NCBI RefSeq assembly: GCF_001884065.1
Contig: NZ_MACH01000156.1
Coordinates: 1 to 64,000 of the forward strand
Reading direction: 5' to 3'
Source: Bacillus proteolyticus
Lineage (GTDB): Bacteria > Bacillota > Bacilli > Bacillales > Bacillaceae_G
DNA: 64,000 bases
The first letter of the stretch is position 1. Each line of letters starts with the position of its first letter. Position numbers and translations under genes: made by a program. The notes below the pieces were generated by a model, which was given only the letters and a program-made list of their open reading frames with translations, was not told where the DNA came from and searched no databases. Below are positions 43,003 to 50,692 of this stretch, one piece after another.

Positions 43003-43641
43003 TCACTGAAGGGTGACAGGTCTTCCAAATAAAGCTGGATAATAAATTAACATCGCACCTACAAATGAACACACTAAACAAAAAATAGCCTCGTATTTTA
43101 TAACTAGAGAAGAATTGGTATCAAGCTTTTTTTCCTCTCTTTTAAATATCGTTTTAAATAAAGCTCTATATAATAAATACCCAACAATCGCCCCGAGGGT
43201 ATTCGTAAATAAATCATCAATATCTGTAATTCTATTATTTAGTAATTGATTTAACTCAATTGCCAATGAAAAAAAGAATCCCGCACATACGGTGTTTTTC
43301 ATTTTTCTAAAATGTGGCCAAATAGTCGGTAATGAAAAACCTAACGGCATAAACAGTAAAATGTTCAAAAGATACGTAGTACTACCTGCCGTATCAAATA
43401 GAGTCAAATTAATTTGATTTACACGAATCCACGTTTCATATCTACTTATATCCCATACAGTCGCGATCTGCGTCACCCTATACACTAACGAAAGGTAGAA
43501 TAGAAAAACATACACCCATAGAAAATGCCGAATAGATATATTGTTTTTCGCTTTAAAATAAACTCCAATTTGAAACATAATACAAAAAATAATAGTAAAA
43601 AAATAAGTGTACAAATAACTAATCAAAACTCCTGTATGCAT
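43003..43641 (-). CDS. VanZ-like membrane protein
   Basis: A 212-residue protein with about five membrane helices. The VanZ-like core includes LNILLFMPLGFSLPTIWP, AIELNQLLNNRITDIDDLFT and NTLGAIVGYLLYRA. VanZ-like proteins are common in Firmicutes. The name comes from a teicoplanin resistance gene, but most homologues have no proven role. No van cluster is nearby. AGGGGATTCCAC precedes the ATG. Confidence 0.85.
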   Translation of the reverse strand: MHTGVLISYLYTYFFTIIFCIMFQIGVYFKAKNNISIRHFLWVYVFLFYLSLVYRVTQIATVWDISRYETWIRVNQINLTLFDTAGSTTYLLNILLFMPLGFSLPTIWPHFRKMKNTVCAGFFFSLAIELNQLLNNRITDIDDLFTNTLGAIVGYLLYRALFKTIFKREEKKLDTNSSLVIKYEAIFCLVCSFVGAMLIYYPALFGRPVTLQ

Positions 43642-43849
43642 GTGGAATCCCCTAACTTTACATTTTCATTTATGACTTTTTCGTTTTTAATCTCCTTCTT
43701 GATGTAACTCATTTATAGGATAGGAAAAAGTTTTAAAATAAAGAGTGGGGTAAACATAAAATTTTTCTTAAATCTTCACATTGTACCTAGGTAAAAAAGC
43801 CTAACAACCACATAATACAATTCCACACAAAACAAAATTCTGATAATAT

Positions 43850-43905
43850 AAAATAGATAATCATTTATATATGATTTGTTTTATATACAAATGATTATCT
43901 ATTTT
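43850..43905. repeat. Very long inverted repeat
   Basis: Two 23-nt arms (43850-43872 and 43883-43905) with one mismatch around a 10-nt loop; left arm starts AAAATAGATAATCATTT. No T run follows. It lies 37 nt before the next gene and could be an operator, attenuator or palindromic element. Confidence 0.75.
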
Positions 43906-43941
43906 AAAGGGGATAAAGAAAATTGGAGCTGATTTTTATTC

Positions 43942-44367
43942 ATGAATAGACAAAATTCTTCTAATAACAAAGATGATTCCTCAAATAAAATTGCTGCTTT
44001 TATTGCAGCGCTAGGAGCTCTATTAGTGAGTGTAGAAGTATTATCTAAATTTTTTATAATTTTTTGGTTAATGATAATAGCAGTAACAAATTTAATAGTT
44101 ATATTTTATCTTCAAATTAGTGTTTTTAGTTTAGTAACAACAATCCTTTTTGTAATCTTTTACTTTATATACAAAAAGTTATTTACACATTCTAAATTCG
44201 TAGAAACCTTTTCAAAATATAATATGATTATTACAATAGTTTCTTTATTAATTTTAAATGTTTTATACATATATCAAAAAATGTTTAACGGTGCATTAAT
44301 TACCCCTGTGGTAATAATTATTACATGGTTAATTTACAAATTTATGTTTAAAAAACATAAAAAATAA
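43942..44367 (+). CDS. Hypothetical membrane protein
   Basis: A 141-residue protein with four helices (about 14-33, 35-70, 88-108, 115-135) after a polar start MNRQNSSNNKDDSSNKIAAF and a basic end KFMFKKHKK. No family is recognised. GGAG lies 14 nt before the ATG, a weak arrangement. The striking inverted repeat at 43850 sits in its leader. Confidence 0.55.
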   Translation: MNRQNSSNNKDDSSNKIAAFIAALGALLVSVEVLSKFFIIFWLMIIAVTNLIVIFYLQISVFSLVTTILFVIFYFIYKKLFTHSKFVETFSKYNMIITIVSLLILNVLYIYQKMFNGALITPVVIIITWLIYKFMFKKHKK

Positions 44368-44381
44368 GAAGAGCTAGTTTT

Positions 44382-44504
44382 ATAGAACATACTCAAAATG
44401 GAGTACTTGCTTTCATTGTTTTATTTTGGGGGAATTTTATTGTAAGTGTTAATAATCCGCCTCAAGTATATCATTCCATGCTTGAAGCGGAGGTTAATTT
44501 CTAA
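44382..44504 (+). pseudogene. Decayed copy of the 33-residue membrane protein
   Basis: The frame IEHTQNGVLAFIVLFWGNFI aligns with MEHNKNGMLALIVLFVGLAF encoded at 47055. The start is ATA instead of ATG, and the rest of the helix is replaced. Confidence 0.5.
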
Positions 44505-44520
44505 TTTAAAATGTACTAAT

Positions 44521-44892
44521 CTATTTCTCCGTATCCCTCATACTGTAATACCCCAAATTAATAATAATCAAGAAATACCCACCCATAATTCCAGCGGCAA
44601 ATGTCCACATGAACTCATGGTGTTCAATTTCATACATAATAATCGAGCCAAGTATTGCGGCTGCAAACCGGTTCATCATTCCGAGCATCGGTGCTTTTTC
44701 ATTTTTTACAATGCTATTTCCGAACTTTTCAATACGCCTTCCTAAAATCCAGGCGCAGTACATACTCACCAAAAGGCCAATGCTTATCCCTACAAACTGG
44801 GCTGAAAAAGGTGTCACAAGCCATCCTAATAACATTACGCCTAGCAAACAATATATTTGTATGTTAAATGATCTTAATGCCATACGAATCAT
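44521..44892 (-). CDS. AtpI-like (ATP synthase I family) membrane protein
   Basis: A 123-residue protein with four membrane helices and NRFAAAILGSIIMYEIEHHE, FMWTFAAGIMGGYFLIIINL. The pattern resembles the ATP synthase I (AtpI) family, but there are no atp genes here. It follows pssA by 22 nt and is the last gene of the MarR-PssA operon, so a role in membrane or lipid physiology is equally possible. AAGGTAAGGCGCAGAAC precedes the ATG. Confidence 0.6.
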   Translation of the reverse strand: MIRMALRSFNIQIYCLLGVMLLGWLVTPFSAQFVGISIGLLVSMYCAWILGRRIEKFGNSIVKNEKAPMLGMMNRFAAAILGSIIMYEIEHHEFMWTFAAGIMGGYFLIIINLGYYSMRDTEK

Positions 44893-44914
44893 GTTCTGCG
44901 CCTTACCTTTCTCT

Positions 44915-45448
44915 TTAATTCCATCTTTCGGACTTCAAGCTTTCCGATATATCTTTTTTAAAATGAGGGAATTTGATTTTGCTTACCATTAAATAGGCGA
45001 GTACGCATGTGCCAAACGCCACGGACACTGAATTATTCAGGAGGCATAAAATAAGAAGACACATTGCCGCGAATGGAATGGGCATGCCGATAAATGTCGG
45101 CAGTTTGCTTTGCTGCGTGTTAAATCTTGCAAGCCGAAGCATTCCGCACACACTGTAAGCAAGCGCACATAACAATCCGATAGACTGCAAATCTTTTAAA
45201 GCGACACTATATGCAAGAATAGACGGTGCCACGCCAAAGGTAACTAAATCCGCAAATGAGTCTAACTCTCCGCCAATTTCCGAAACAGCATCCAGTTTCC
45301 GAGCAACCATGCCATCAAACAGATCAAATACCATACCTGTAATAATGAACATGACTGCACCATACATATCTTGAACAAAAACAGAATAAATGGCCAATAT
45401 CCCACAAATAAAATTCGCTATCGTCATCATATTTGGTATGTAACTCAT
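44915..45448 (-). CDS. pssA: Phosphatidylserine synthase PssA
   Basis: A 177-residue CDP-alcohol phosphatidyltransferase with five or six membrane helices. The catalytic motif D-G-x2-A-R-x8-G-x3-D-x3-D is complete (D45, G46, A49, R50, G59, D63, D67 within FDGMVARKLDAV and GGELDSFAD). It joins CDP-diacylglycerol and serine to phosphatidylserine, the precursor of phosphatidylethanolamine. The start MSYIPNMMTI matches B. subtilis PssA and has AAAGGAGG upstream; a frame to 45499 overlapping the MarR gene is possible but lacks a comparable site. No psd gene is adjacent, unlike B. subtilis. Confidence 0.92.
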   Translation of the reverse strand: MSYIPNMMTIANFICGILAIYSVFVQDMYGAVMFIITGMVFDLFDGMVARKLDAVSEIGGELDSFADLVTFGVAPSILAYSVALKDLQSIGLLCALAYSVCGMLRLARFNTQQSKLPTFIGMPIPFAAMCLLILCLLNNSVSVAFGTCVLAYLMVSKIKFPHFKKDISESLKSERWN

Positions 45449-45491
45449 CACATGCTTCTCCTCCTTTCTACTCATTGCTTCATCTAAGTTC

Positions 45492-45950
45492 TTACTCATT
45501 ACAATCAAGATCCTTCTGTTTTTCTTCCAATATCACTTTATTTATTTTCGTTAACGTATCCGTCATTTGTTCTAAAGCACCGATATCGATTTTTGAAAAA
45601 TATTTCTCAATTAATACATCATCTAACTCAGACAACCGCTCTATATACTTACTACCGTTTGGACCAAGTGTAAGGAAATACTCCCTTTTATTGTTAGGAT
45701 TAACTTGTTTTGAAATCATCTTCTGCTTTTCTAATTTCGATAAAACTTGGCTGACAGCACTTTTTGATATATTAAAAGTAGTCGCAATGTGATTCGCTGT
45801 CGTGTTTTCATTTAAATTAATATGAAATAGCATACTCTCTTGCTGTCCTGTAAGACCGTACTCATCTTTTAACTCCTGAAATAGTAAAATGTAAAATTCA
45901 TTATAAGCTCGGTTCATTTCATTAATTACTTCTTTATACGTTCTAGTCAT
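45492..45950 (-). CDS. MarR-family regulator
   Basis: A 152-residue winged-helix repressor: LTGQQESMLFHINLNENTTA, then NHIATTFNISKSAVSQVLSK (recognition helix) and the wing KQVNPNNKREYFLTL. The ATG chosen has GGAGG 9 nt upstream; a longer frame to 46001 does not. It is the first gene of the operon with pssA and the AtpI-like gene, and a 25-nt palindrome at 45989 is its probable operator. It therefore probably tunes phosphatidylserine synthesis to some signal (inference). Confidence 0.88.
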   Translation of the reverse strand: MTRTYKEVINEMNRAYNEFYILLFQELKDEYGLTGQQESMLFHINLNENTTANHIATTFNISKSAVSQVLSKLEKQKMISKQVNPNNKREYFLTLGPNGSKYIERLSELDDVLIEKYFSKIDIGALEQMTDTLTKINKVILEEKQKDLDCNE

Positions 45951-45988
45951 AGCATTCTTCCTCCATGCTGTTATTTTGTTTCGCTTAA

Positions 45989-46013
45989 TAGTTAAGTTCA
46001 CTTAACTTAACTA
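45989..46013. promoter_or_regulatory. Candidate MarR operator
   Basis: TAGTTAAGTT-CACTT-AACTTAACTA, perfect 10-nt arms with a 5-nt spacer, 39 nt before the MarR start. Confidence 0.7.
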
Positions 46014-46388
46014 TATTATACCGTTATGTTTGTGTAAAGGGAAATCTAGCTCTATCTTCTCTTAATAATACGGGATAAAGTATGCTCTTGGCCTTTTCCA
46101 CTGCTTTTCATTGATCAAATTCCGATCTCCCCGGCCTGATACATCTATCATTCTGAATAAATAAACATAATCATCACAAAAATCCCATATAGACCCATTA
46201 CTGGTTAAAATGTTATAATAAAATCACCCTACATAGTTACTCATATTCCGATTGAGGAACTAGCGTCTTATTAAGCAATGCGCATAACTCAAATAAAAAA
46301 GACACTTTCAAGTGTCTTTTTTATTTATTTTCATAGGAATTATCTCTTTTATAAACAAAATCTATTCAACAACAAAGGAGACTATCAA
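46014..46388. other. Divergent spacer
   Basis: Holds the hairpin at 46295-46322 (AAAAAAGACACTT / AAGTGTCTTTTTT), which follows no visible rightward gene. Otherwise nothing seen. Confidence 0.5.
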
Positions 46389-46655
46389 ATGGAGAATACT
46401 GTATCAAGAGAACTACGTAACATACGTATATGCCTTATCATCTTAATCATTGTCATTGCATTTTGGGATCGTGAGAAACCTGTGGAGATCACTGATCACG
46501 GTAGCGATCCTATCTTAAACACCAGTAATATGACCCAAGTTGGCGATAATACATTTGCCTATAAAGACGAATCTAATCAAATTAAAATATTTAAATTTAA
46601 CCCAGATACAAATGAAATAAAGCTAATAAAAGAGTTTTATGCTAACGAATATTGA
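46389..46655 (+). CDS. Small single-helix membrane protein
   Basis: An 88-residue protein: N-terminal polar stretch MENTVSRELRNIR, one helix (ICLIILIIVIAFW), then an extracellular domain of about 60 residues (EITDHGSDPILNTSNMTQVG, NTFAYKDESNQIKIFKFNPD). AAAGGAG precedes this ATG; a longer frame from 46278 runs through a terminator hairpin and is rejected. The small beta-rich outer domain suggests binding or sensing; family unknown. Confidence 0.65.
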   Translation: MENTVSRELRNIRICLIILIIVIAFWDREKPVEITDHGSDPILNTSNMTQVGDNTFAYKDESNQIKIFKFNPDTNEIKLIKEFYANEY

Positions 46656-46737
46656 TTACATACAGGGGACAGAGGGCACCTACCTCAAGGTTTCTTTTTT
46701 TATTTTCAAAAGGACCTGCTCACATTCATGCGTCAAA

Positions 46738-46746
46738 CATAAAGTA
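46738..46746 (+). promoter_or_regulatory. Sigma-K-like -10 motif of YjcZ gene
   Basis: CATAAAGTA, in the same relative position as in the copies at 129 and 41879. Confidence 0.45.
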
Positions 46747-46811
46747 AATGGAATCCGTTAAAAAACACGAGTGACCCTTTGTTTTCCCCTCTTATTAAAG
46801 GAGGAACTATT

Positions 46812-46922
46812 ATGGGATTTGGTGGTAGTTGCGGCGGAAGCTGCGGTTTTTCTGGAGGATTTGCATTATTAGTTGTATTGTTTATTTTATTAATCATCGT
46901 TGGAGCTTCTTGCTTCTGCTAA
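46812..46922 (+). CDS. YjcZ-family sporulation micro-protein
   Basis: A 36-residue variant with head MGFGGSCGGSCGFSGGF and the same hydrophobic helix and CFC end as the other copies. AAAGGAGG precedes the ATG. The upstream block (GACCTGCTCA, CATAAAGTA, CCGTTAAA) and the downstream GAAAAGACAC hairpin are shared. The head is longer by a Gly/Ser/Cys insert, showing the variable part of the family. Confidence 0.87.
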   Translation: MGFGGSCGGSCGFSGGFALLVVLFILLIIVGASCFC

Positions 46923-46933
46923 ACAAACTATCG

Positions 46934-46963
46934 GAAAAGACACTCTTATATGGGTGTCTTTTC
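46934..46963 (+). terminator. Terminator of YjcZ gene
   Basis: GAAAAGACACTCTTATATGG then GTGTCTTTTC, as at 41991. Confidence 0.8.
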
Positions 46964-46992
46964 TTTATAAACTAAAAAAGTATGAGAAATGC

Positions 46993-47027
46993 AGTCTTTA
47001 GCCATAATTACGACTAAAGGCTTTTTT
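46993..47027 (+). terminator. Hairpin with T run
   Basis: GTCTTTAGCC...ACTAAAGGC then TTTTTT. Confidence 0.55.
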
Positions 47028-47054
47028 GTATATAACTAAAAAGGAGCTGAATGT

Positions 47055-47156
47055 ATGGAACATAATAAGAATGGAATGCTTGCTTTAATTGTTTTGTTTG
47101 TGGGACTAGCTTTTTTTGTTTTCGGCATGGTTTATCATTTATGGGGCTCCGTTTAA
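47055..47156 (+). CDS. 33-residue single-helix membrane protein
   Basis: The product begins MEHNKNGMLALIVLFVGLAF and ends FVFGMVYHLWGSV: a short polar head and one membrane helix. AAAGGAGC lies 7 nt before the ATG. The decayed copy at 44382 shows that the family has been duplicated. Such peptides in Bacillus are usually sporulation or membrane-complex micro-proteins; function unknown. Confidence 0.7.
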   Translation: MEHNKNGMLALIVLFVGLAFFVFGMVYHLWGSV

Positions 47157-47188
47157 AACGAAGATGAATGGCGTCGTTAGAAATGTTC

Positions 47189-47226
47189 TCAAACAACCCT
47201 CAATCATATTATTGAGGGTTGTTTGA
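47189..47226. repeat. Perfect inverted repeat after micro-protein gene
   Basis: TCAAACAACCCTCAAT / ATTGAGGGTTGTTTGA, 16-bp perfect arms and a 6-nt loop; no T run, so termination is uncertain. Confidence 0.7.
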
Positions 47227-47433
47227 ATAAACCTACCATATTTAACTTTTTAACACATAATTTTCAAGAGCTAAAACATAAATTCACTAGTTCGTATATA
47301 CTTCACACTACACTACACTACTCCCTTATTTTTCATCTATTACTATTCAAAAATAACTATCATAACAATATATATTCCGAAAATTCATTATGTTATTATT
47401 TTTCTATTAAGGGAGGATTAAACCTGTTACTAA

Positions 47434-47631
47434 ATGAAACACGAAAATCTCAAAAAAGATATTGATATGCTATATAACTGTTGGTATGGTTTATCATCGC
47501 AAAACTTTTTTATATCTTTCAACCTTTCAAAAGATTATAATGTTTTTTTCGATCATATACAAATTGAAGAAATTTTATTTACTGGATATGAAAATGAAGA
47601 AGAACTTTCCTTACGAAAAGAACTCATATGA
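47434..47631 (+). CDS. Hypothetical small protein, possibly truncated
   Basis: A 65-residue acidic protein, MKHENLKKDIDMLYNCWYGL then QNFFISFNLSKDYNVFFDHI and LFTGYENEEELSLRKELI. GGGAGG is 17 nt upstream, too far for comfort. At the end, another frame continues YEFLKRM, so a frameshift near 47620 may have shortened it. Family not recognised. Confidence 0.45.
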   Translation: MKHENLKKDIDMLYNCWYGLSSQNFFISFNLSKDYNVFFDHIQIEEILFTGYENEEELSLRKELI

Positions 47632-47637
47632 ATTTTT

Positions 47638-47665
47638 AAAGAGGATGCAAAGATGCATCCTCTTT
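47638..47665. terminator. Bidirectional hairpin between convergent genes
   Basis: AAAGAGGATGCA / TGCATCCTCTTT, 4-nt loop. Confidence 0.75.
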
Positions 47666-48446
47666 AATTTATCTTCCGTCCGAAAAATGTAAAAACAAAA
47701 ACATCTTTTTTCCATTTTCCTTTCCCATACATATATAATACAAACCCACTAATACAAGTTAGTATAATAAGTACAGCGAAATATATCCAATTTTTGTTAT
47801 TACCATTCTTTAAGCTATCTATAATTTGCTCCTTCGTATTTCCAATATAAACAAATTCTCCGTATCTACTAGGTAATTCTTTTATTACTTTTCCATCTAC
47901 TGATCCAAGTACAACTACATTTTCTTTATTTTCTACTGCTCTAAATGAATAAAAGCGTTTTTTTCCATCTGCTAATTTTGTAGTATTCGCCTGAATATCA
48001 TTTATTCTTGTTGAAATTACATTCTGATCACTTAATTCCATAAAGGGAGTTTCCAGAGACACCTTTTCATTATTTATTAATTTTAATTCTTTATTTCCGA
48101 TATGTATTGGTTCATTATAAAAAGCTGTTACTTGGCCGTTACTCCATAAAGAACGATTTGGTGCAGAAGTCTGTGTATAGTATGTCGTTTTTTTCTTTTG
48201 AATTCGATTCACTACCGCATACCCATCAGCAAGTAGCGTTTCATCTCCTGTTACACGTTCAGCATATATCTCTCCCCTTACAAAATATATACCATTTGCA
48301 ACCTCTTTTTCACTTGAAATCATCTGTATATCACCGAGTTCATTCCAGACTAAAAAACTATTTAAACTCCTATATCCATAAAAAACACATGCCATTAATA
48401 AAATGGTAAACATTGCCCCTATTTTAAATGTTGCCTTTTTATTCAT
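47664..48446 (-). CDS. Two-helix membrane protein, GIDE-like (uncertain)
   Basis: A 260-residue protein with one helix near each end (about 8-30 and 222-242) and an extracellular or intracellular beta-rich domain between (GIYFVRGEIYAERVTGDETL, YYTQTSAPNRSLW, ENVVVLGSVDGKVIKELPSR). The arrangement resembles the GIDE/MULAN-type membrane domain seen in some bacterial proteins, from memory only. GGGGGAATAACAAGC precedes the ATG. Monocistronic; function unknown. Confidence 0.55.
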   Translation of the reverse strand: MNKKATFKIGAMFTILLMACVFYGYRSLNSFLVWNELGDIQMISSEKEVANGIYFVRGEIYAERVTGDETLLADGYAVVNRIQKKKTTYYTQTSAPNRSLWSNGQVTAFYNEPIHIGNKELKLINNEKVSLETPFMELSDQNVISTRINDIQANTTKLADGKKRFYSFRAVENKENVVVLGSVDGKVIKELPSRYGEFVYIGNTKEQIIDSLKNGNNKNWIYFAVLIILTCISGFVLYMYGKGKWKKDVFVFTFFGRKIN

Positions 48447-48548
48447 TGCTTGTTATTCCCCCATATATTACGAATGCTTTCATCTTAATTATAATTAGCA
48501 TTATTATTGATGTACATATATTAATCTTTTTTCCCTAAGCTAACTTTG
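48447..48548. other. AT-rich spacer
   Basis: Promoter region of the preceding gene; nothing else seen. Confidence 0.4.
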
Positions 48549-48761
48549 TTACCTCCAATTTAAGTAAACGTCAAATAATGCTGAACCCACACGCACACTT
48601 GGATTTTGCTCTTCCATTTCAGATGATAATTTTTTTAGCCAGTAATATAGCCGATGAACTGTTAAGTTTTGTTTTCAGCACCAGAAATCATTTGATAACC
48701 CACTGTTTTTATAGTCCTGAATATACGTTTCCCACTCTTTATTTAATAGGTTTCTTTTCAT
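48549..48761 (-). pseudogene. IS66-type TnpA remnant with in-frame stop
   Basis: The frame MKRNLLNKEWETYIQDYKNS then GLSNDFWC, stop (TGA 48675-48677), continuing KQNLTVHRLYYWLKKLSSEM. The WETxIxDYKxSGLS...WCxxxxLxxHxLxYWLxK pattern matches the accessory protein TnpA of IS66-family elements. The other transposase genes are absent, so only the first gene remains. Confidence 0.65.
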
Positions 48762-48961
48762 AAGAAAACCTTTACATGTAGCATGTAAAGAGAAATAATA
48801 GACAACTAAAATATACACAAAAACCTTATAATTAATATATACGCATTATTTCATAAAAAAATCTTTATTATTACATGCTATACTAAAACAGGAGTCGACA
48901 ATCGTTATTTTCTTCTTATTTTTAAAGCAATATGGATATATCTTCTTAACTTCATTGGGAT
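48762..48961. other. Spacer with small hairpin
   Basis: CTTTACATG / CATGTAAAG hairpin at about 48769-48790. No gene. Confidence 0.4.
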
Positions 48962-49009
48962 TGTACAAGCAAAAGAAGACATCTTAATTGATGTCTTCTT
49001 TTCTTGTAC
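48962..49009 (-). terminator. Terminator of coiled-coil gene
   Basis: AAAAGAAGACATC / GATGTCTTCTTTT, extended by outer GTACAAG/CTTGTAC. Confidence 0.85.
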
Positions 49010-49011
49010 TT

Positions 49012-49251
49012 TTATGAATTTTTTTGAGTAGATGCTCTCCAATCACGAAACGATGTTGGGCGTCCAGAATAAGCTCTTTGCTTTGGAGCAGCTGGTTTTT
49101 CCTCAAGAATAGTTGATTTCTCCTCAGGAGTATTTGTTTTTTCTTCAAGAATGGTTAAAGCTATTTGCACTTTCTCCAGCTGTTCTCTTAAAGCTTGCTG
49201 TTCAATCTTTAAATCCGTAAGTAAACGTAATATCATCTCAGAATTAGCCAT
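49012..49251 (-). CDS. Small coiled-coil protein
   Basis: A 79-residue protein. Residues 1-40 form one amphipathic helix likely to coil (MILRLLTDLKIEQQALREQL then EKVQIALTILEEK), followed by a Pro/Glu/Thr linker with three EEK-type repeats and a basic tail RAYSGRPTSFRDWRASTQKN. GAAGGAGGATCTTT precedes the ATG. Function unknown; the tail could bind nucleic acid or a partner. Confidence 0.65.
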   Translation of the reverse strand: MANSEMILRLLTDLKIEQQALREQLEKVQIALTILEEKTNTPEEKSTILEEKPAAPKQRAYSGRPTSFRDWRASTQKNS

Positions 49252-49396
49252 AAAGATCCTCCTTCCCCCAATACACAGAATAAAATACCATATGTAATAA
49301 GCGGAATACTCGTGACAAAAATAAGCTCGTCAACTCGCTTAAAATACCGAGTACCTTTATTTTTCAAAGGGACCTGCTCAAGTTTATCCGGAAAAA

Positions 49397-49405
49397 CATA
49401 AAGTG
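49397..49405 (+). promoter_or_regulatory. Sigma-K-like -10 motif of YjcZ gene, variant
   Basis: CATAAAGTG, one base off the motif in the other three copies. GACCTGCTCA lies upstream. Confidence 0.35.
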
Positions 49406-49450
49406 AATTAAATCCATTATTAAATGGTCTTTATGGAAGGAGGAGTTAAT

Positions 49451-49576
49451 ATGGGATATGGCGGTAGTTGTGGTGGAGGCTGTGGTTTCGGCGGTGGATT
49501 CGCTTTACTTGTTGTACTCTTTATTTTATTAATCATCGTTGGGGCTAGCTGTTGGGGCGGCGGATTCGGCTGCTAA
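49451..49576 (+). CDS. YjcZ-family sporulation micro-protein
   Basis: A 41-residue member with head [16 protein letters not shown], the common helix and a longer end [21 protein letters not shown] precedes the ATG. It is the most divergent of the four intact copies in both protein and flanks, suggesting an older duplication. A terminator follows at 49579. Confidence 0.87.
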   Translation: MGYGGSCGGGCGFGGGFALLVVLFILLIIVGASCWGGGFGC

Positions 49577-49578
49577 GG

Positions 49579-49608
49579 AGAGGCACTCTTGAGAGTGTCT
49601 TTTTTTTA
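49579..49608 (+). terminator. Terminator of YjcZ gene
   Basis: GGCACTCT / AGAGTGTC then eight T. Confidence 0.85.
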
Positions 49609-49691
49609 TTTCTCAATATGCGACTAACCTATTTGTGTTACTATCAAAGTGCGAGATTCTCTAAGCGTAATATAGTAGTTTACCAACTATG

Positions 49692-49726
49692 AAAGCCACT
49701 GTCACAAGAAAACAGTAGGCTTTTAT
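49692..49726 (+). terminator. Terminator-like hairpin
   Basis: AAGCCACTGT / ACAGTAGGCTT then TTATTTT, upstream of the PadR promoter. Confidence 0.6.
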
Positions 49727-49785
49727 TTTGTTATTTAAAACGATGAAAACAGGGATCACCCTTTGCACTAATCAACATTTTAAAA

Positions 49786-49814
49786 TTGACATAGCACTTC
49801 ATGCACCATATACT
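49786..49814 (+). promoter_or_regulatory. Sigma-A promoter of PadR-permease operon
   Basis: TTGACA, 17-nt spacer, TATACT. The -10 box overlaps the palindromes below. Confidence 0.7.
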
Positions 49815-49846
49815 GTTAACAACAGTATACTGTCATTAACAGTATA
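49809..49846. promoter_or_regulatory. Candidate PadR operator, two overlapping dyads
   Basis: TATACTGTT-AAC-AACAGTATA (perfect 9-nt arms) overlaps TATACTGT-CATTA-ACAGTATA (perfect 8-nt arms). It covers the -10 box and lies 30 nt before the PadR start. Confidence 0.72.
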
Positions 49847-49875
49847 TATTCCAATTCATTCTAGGAGGTATATCC

Positions 49876-50217
49876 ATGAAACATACAGGAAGACATACAG
49901 GTGCATTTCTTTTGTTATTTTTAGCAGAAGGTGATAACTATGGCGGGCAATTATTACAAAAGTGCGAGGAAGAACTTCCAGTCAATCCAATCGATAGCGC
50001 CATTTTATATCGTACGCTAAAGAAATTAGAAAACGAAGGTGCGATTGAATCTTATGTAAGTACAGATCATCAAGACAAACCGAGAAAGATGTACAAAATT
50101 ACACCTGCTGGAAAGGAACAATTGGCAGATTTCCAAATGGATATTGAAGAAAAAATGAAGAACTTATCCTTTTTCATAGACAAATATAAGGACTTAAAGG
50201 ATTCCGACCATGATTAA
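49876..50217 (+). CDS. PadR-family repressor
   Basis: A 113-residue winged-helix protein: HTGAFLLLFLAEGDNYGGQL, PIDSAILYRTLKKLENEGAI and the wing KPRKMYKITPAGKEQL, with a C-terminal dimerisation helix. AGGAGG lies 7 nt before the ATG. The stop overlaps the next gene by 8 nt, so it is co-translated with two permease-like proteins. It probably represses its own operon through the dyads at 49809. Confidence 0.9.
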   Translation: MKHTGRHTGAFLLLFLAEGDNYGGQLLQKCEEELPVNPIDSAILYRTLKKLENEGAIESYVSTDHQDKPRKMYKITPAGKEQLADFQMDIEEKMKNLSFFIDKYKDLKDSDHD

Positions 50218-50692
50218 TGGCGTGATCCTTTACACTTTAGCCATTATTCTTACGGGGATTTCTTTTATGAAGGACCGTAATAAAACGAAAGAAGCTCTAA
50301 TGAAGTCATGGAAAACGTTTCGCAACCTTCTACCTGCGATGCTTTCCATCATGCTCTTCGTTGGCTTATCGCTTTCTATATTAACGCCGTCTTTCATCTC
50401 TTCTATTATTGGAGAACAGTCCGGATTGTTAGGTATTATTTATTCAGCAATACTCGGATCCATTGCACTTATTCCAAGCTTCGTCGTATTTCCACTTGGT
50501 AATACGTTAGTCCAACACGGCGCAGGCCTTCCTCAAGTTGCGGCACTTATGTCTACACTCATGTCAGTAGGAATTACAACATTACCGATGGAACAAAAGA
50601 TATTCGGGCGATGCTTTGCTTACGCACGTAATGCATCTGCATTACTCATGTCTCTCCTATTCTCCTATATTATTTGGGTGGTGATGGTATGA
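50210..50692 (+). CDS. ArsP/YraQ-like permease, first half
   Basis: A 160-residue protein with four or five membrane helices and blocks GLLGIIYSAILGSIALIPSF and VVFPLGNTLVQHGAGLPQVA. It resembles one half of the two-fold ArsP/YraQ (DUF318) permeases, which in other bacteria export organic arsenicals or other small solutes. The next gene encodes the matching other half, and the two overlap by 4 nt, so a heterodimer is expected. Substrate unknown. Confidence 0.75.
   Translation: MINGVILYTLAIILTGISFMKDRNKTKEALMKSWKTFRNLLPAMLSIMLFVGLSLSILTPSFISSIIGEQSGLLGIIYSAILGSIALIPSFVVFPLGNTLVQHGAGLPQVAALMSTLMSVGITTLPMEQKIFGRCFAYARNASALLMSLLFSYIIWVVMV

Noticed and set aside
26520-43641. VanW-like and VanZ-like genes as signs of glycopeptide resistance
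   Set aside because: They are 16 kb apart, with no vanH/A/X/Y or vanRS. These domains are common in Firmicutes without resistance.
47223-47465. 80-codon plus-strand frame
   Set aside because: Low-complexity Asn/Tyr/His/Leu content, no ribosome binding site, begins within a hairpin.
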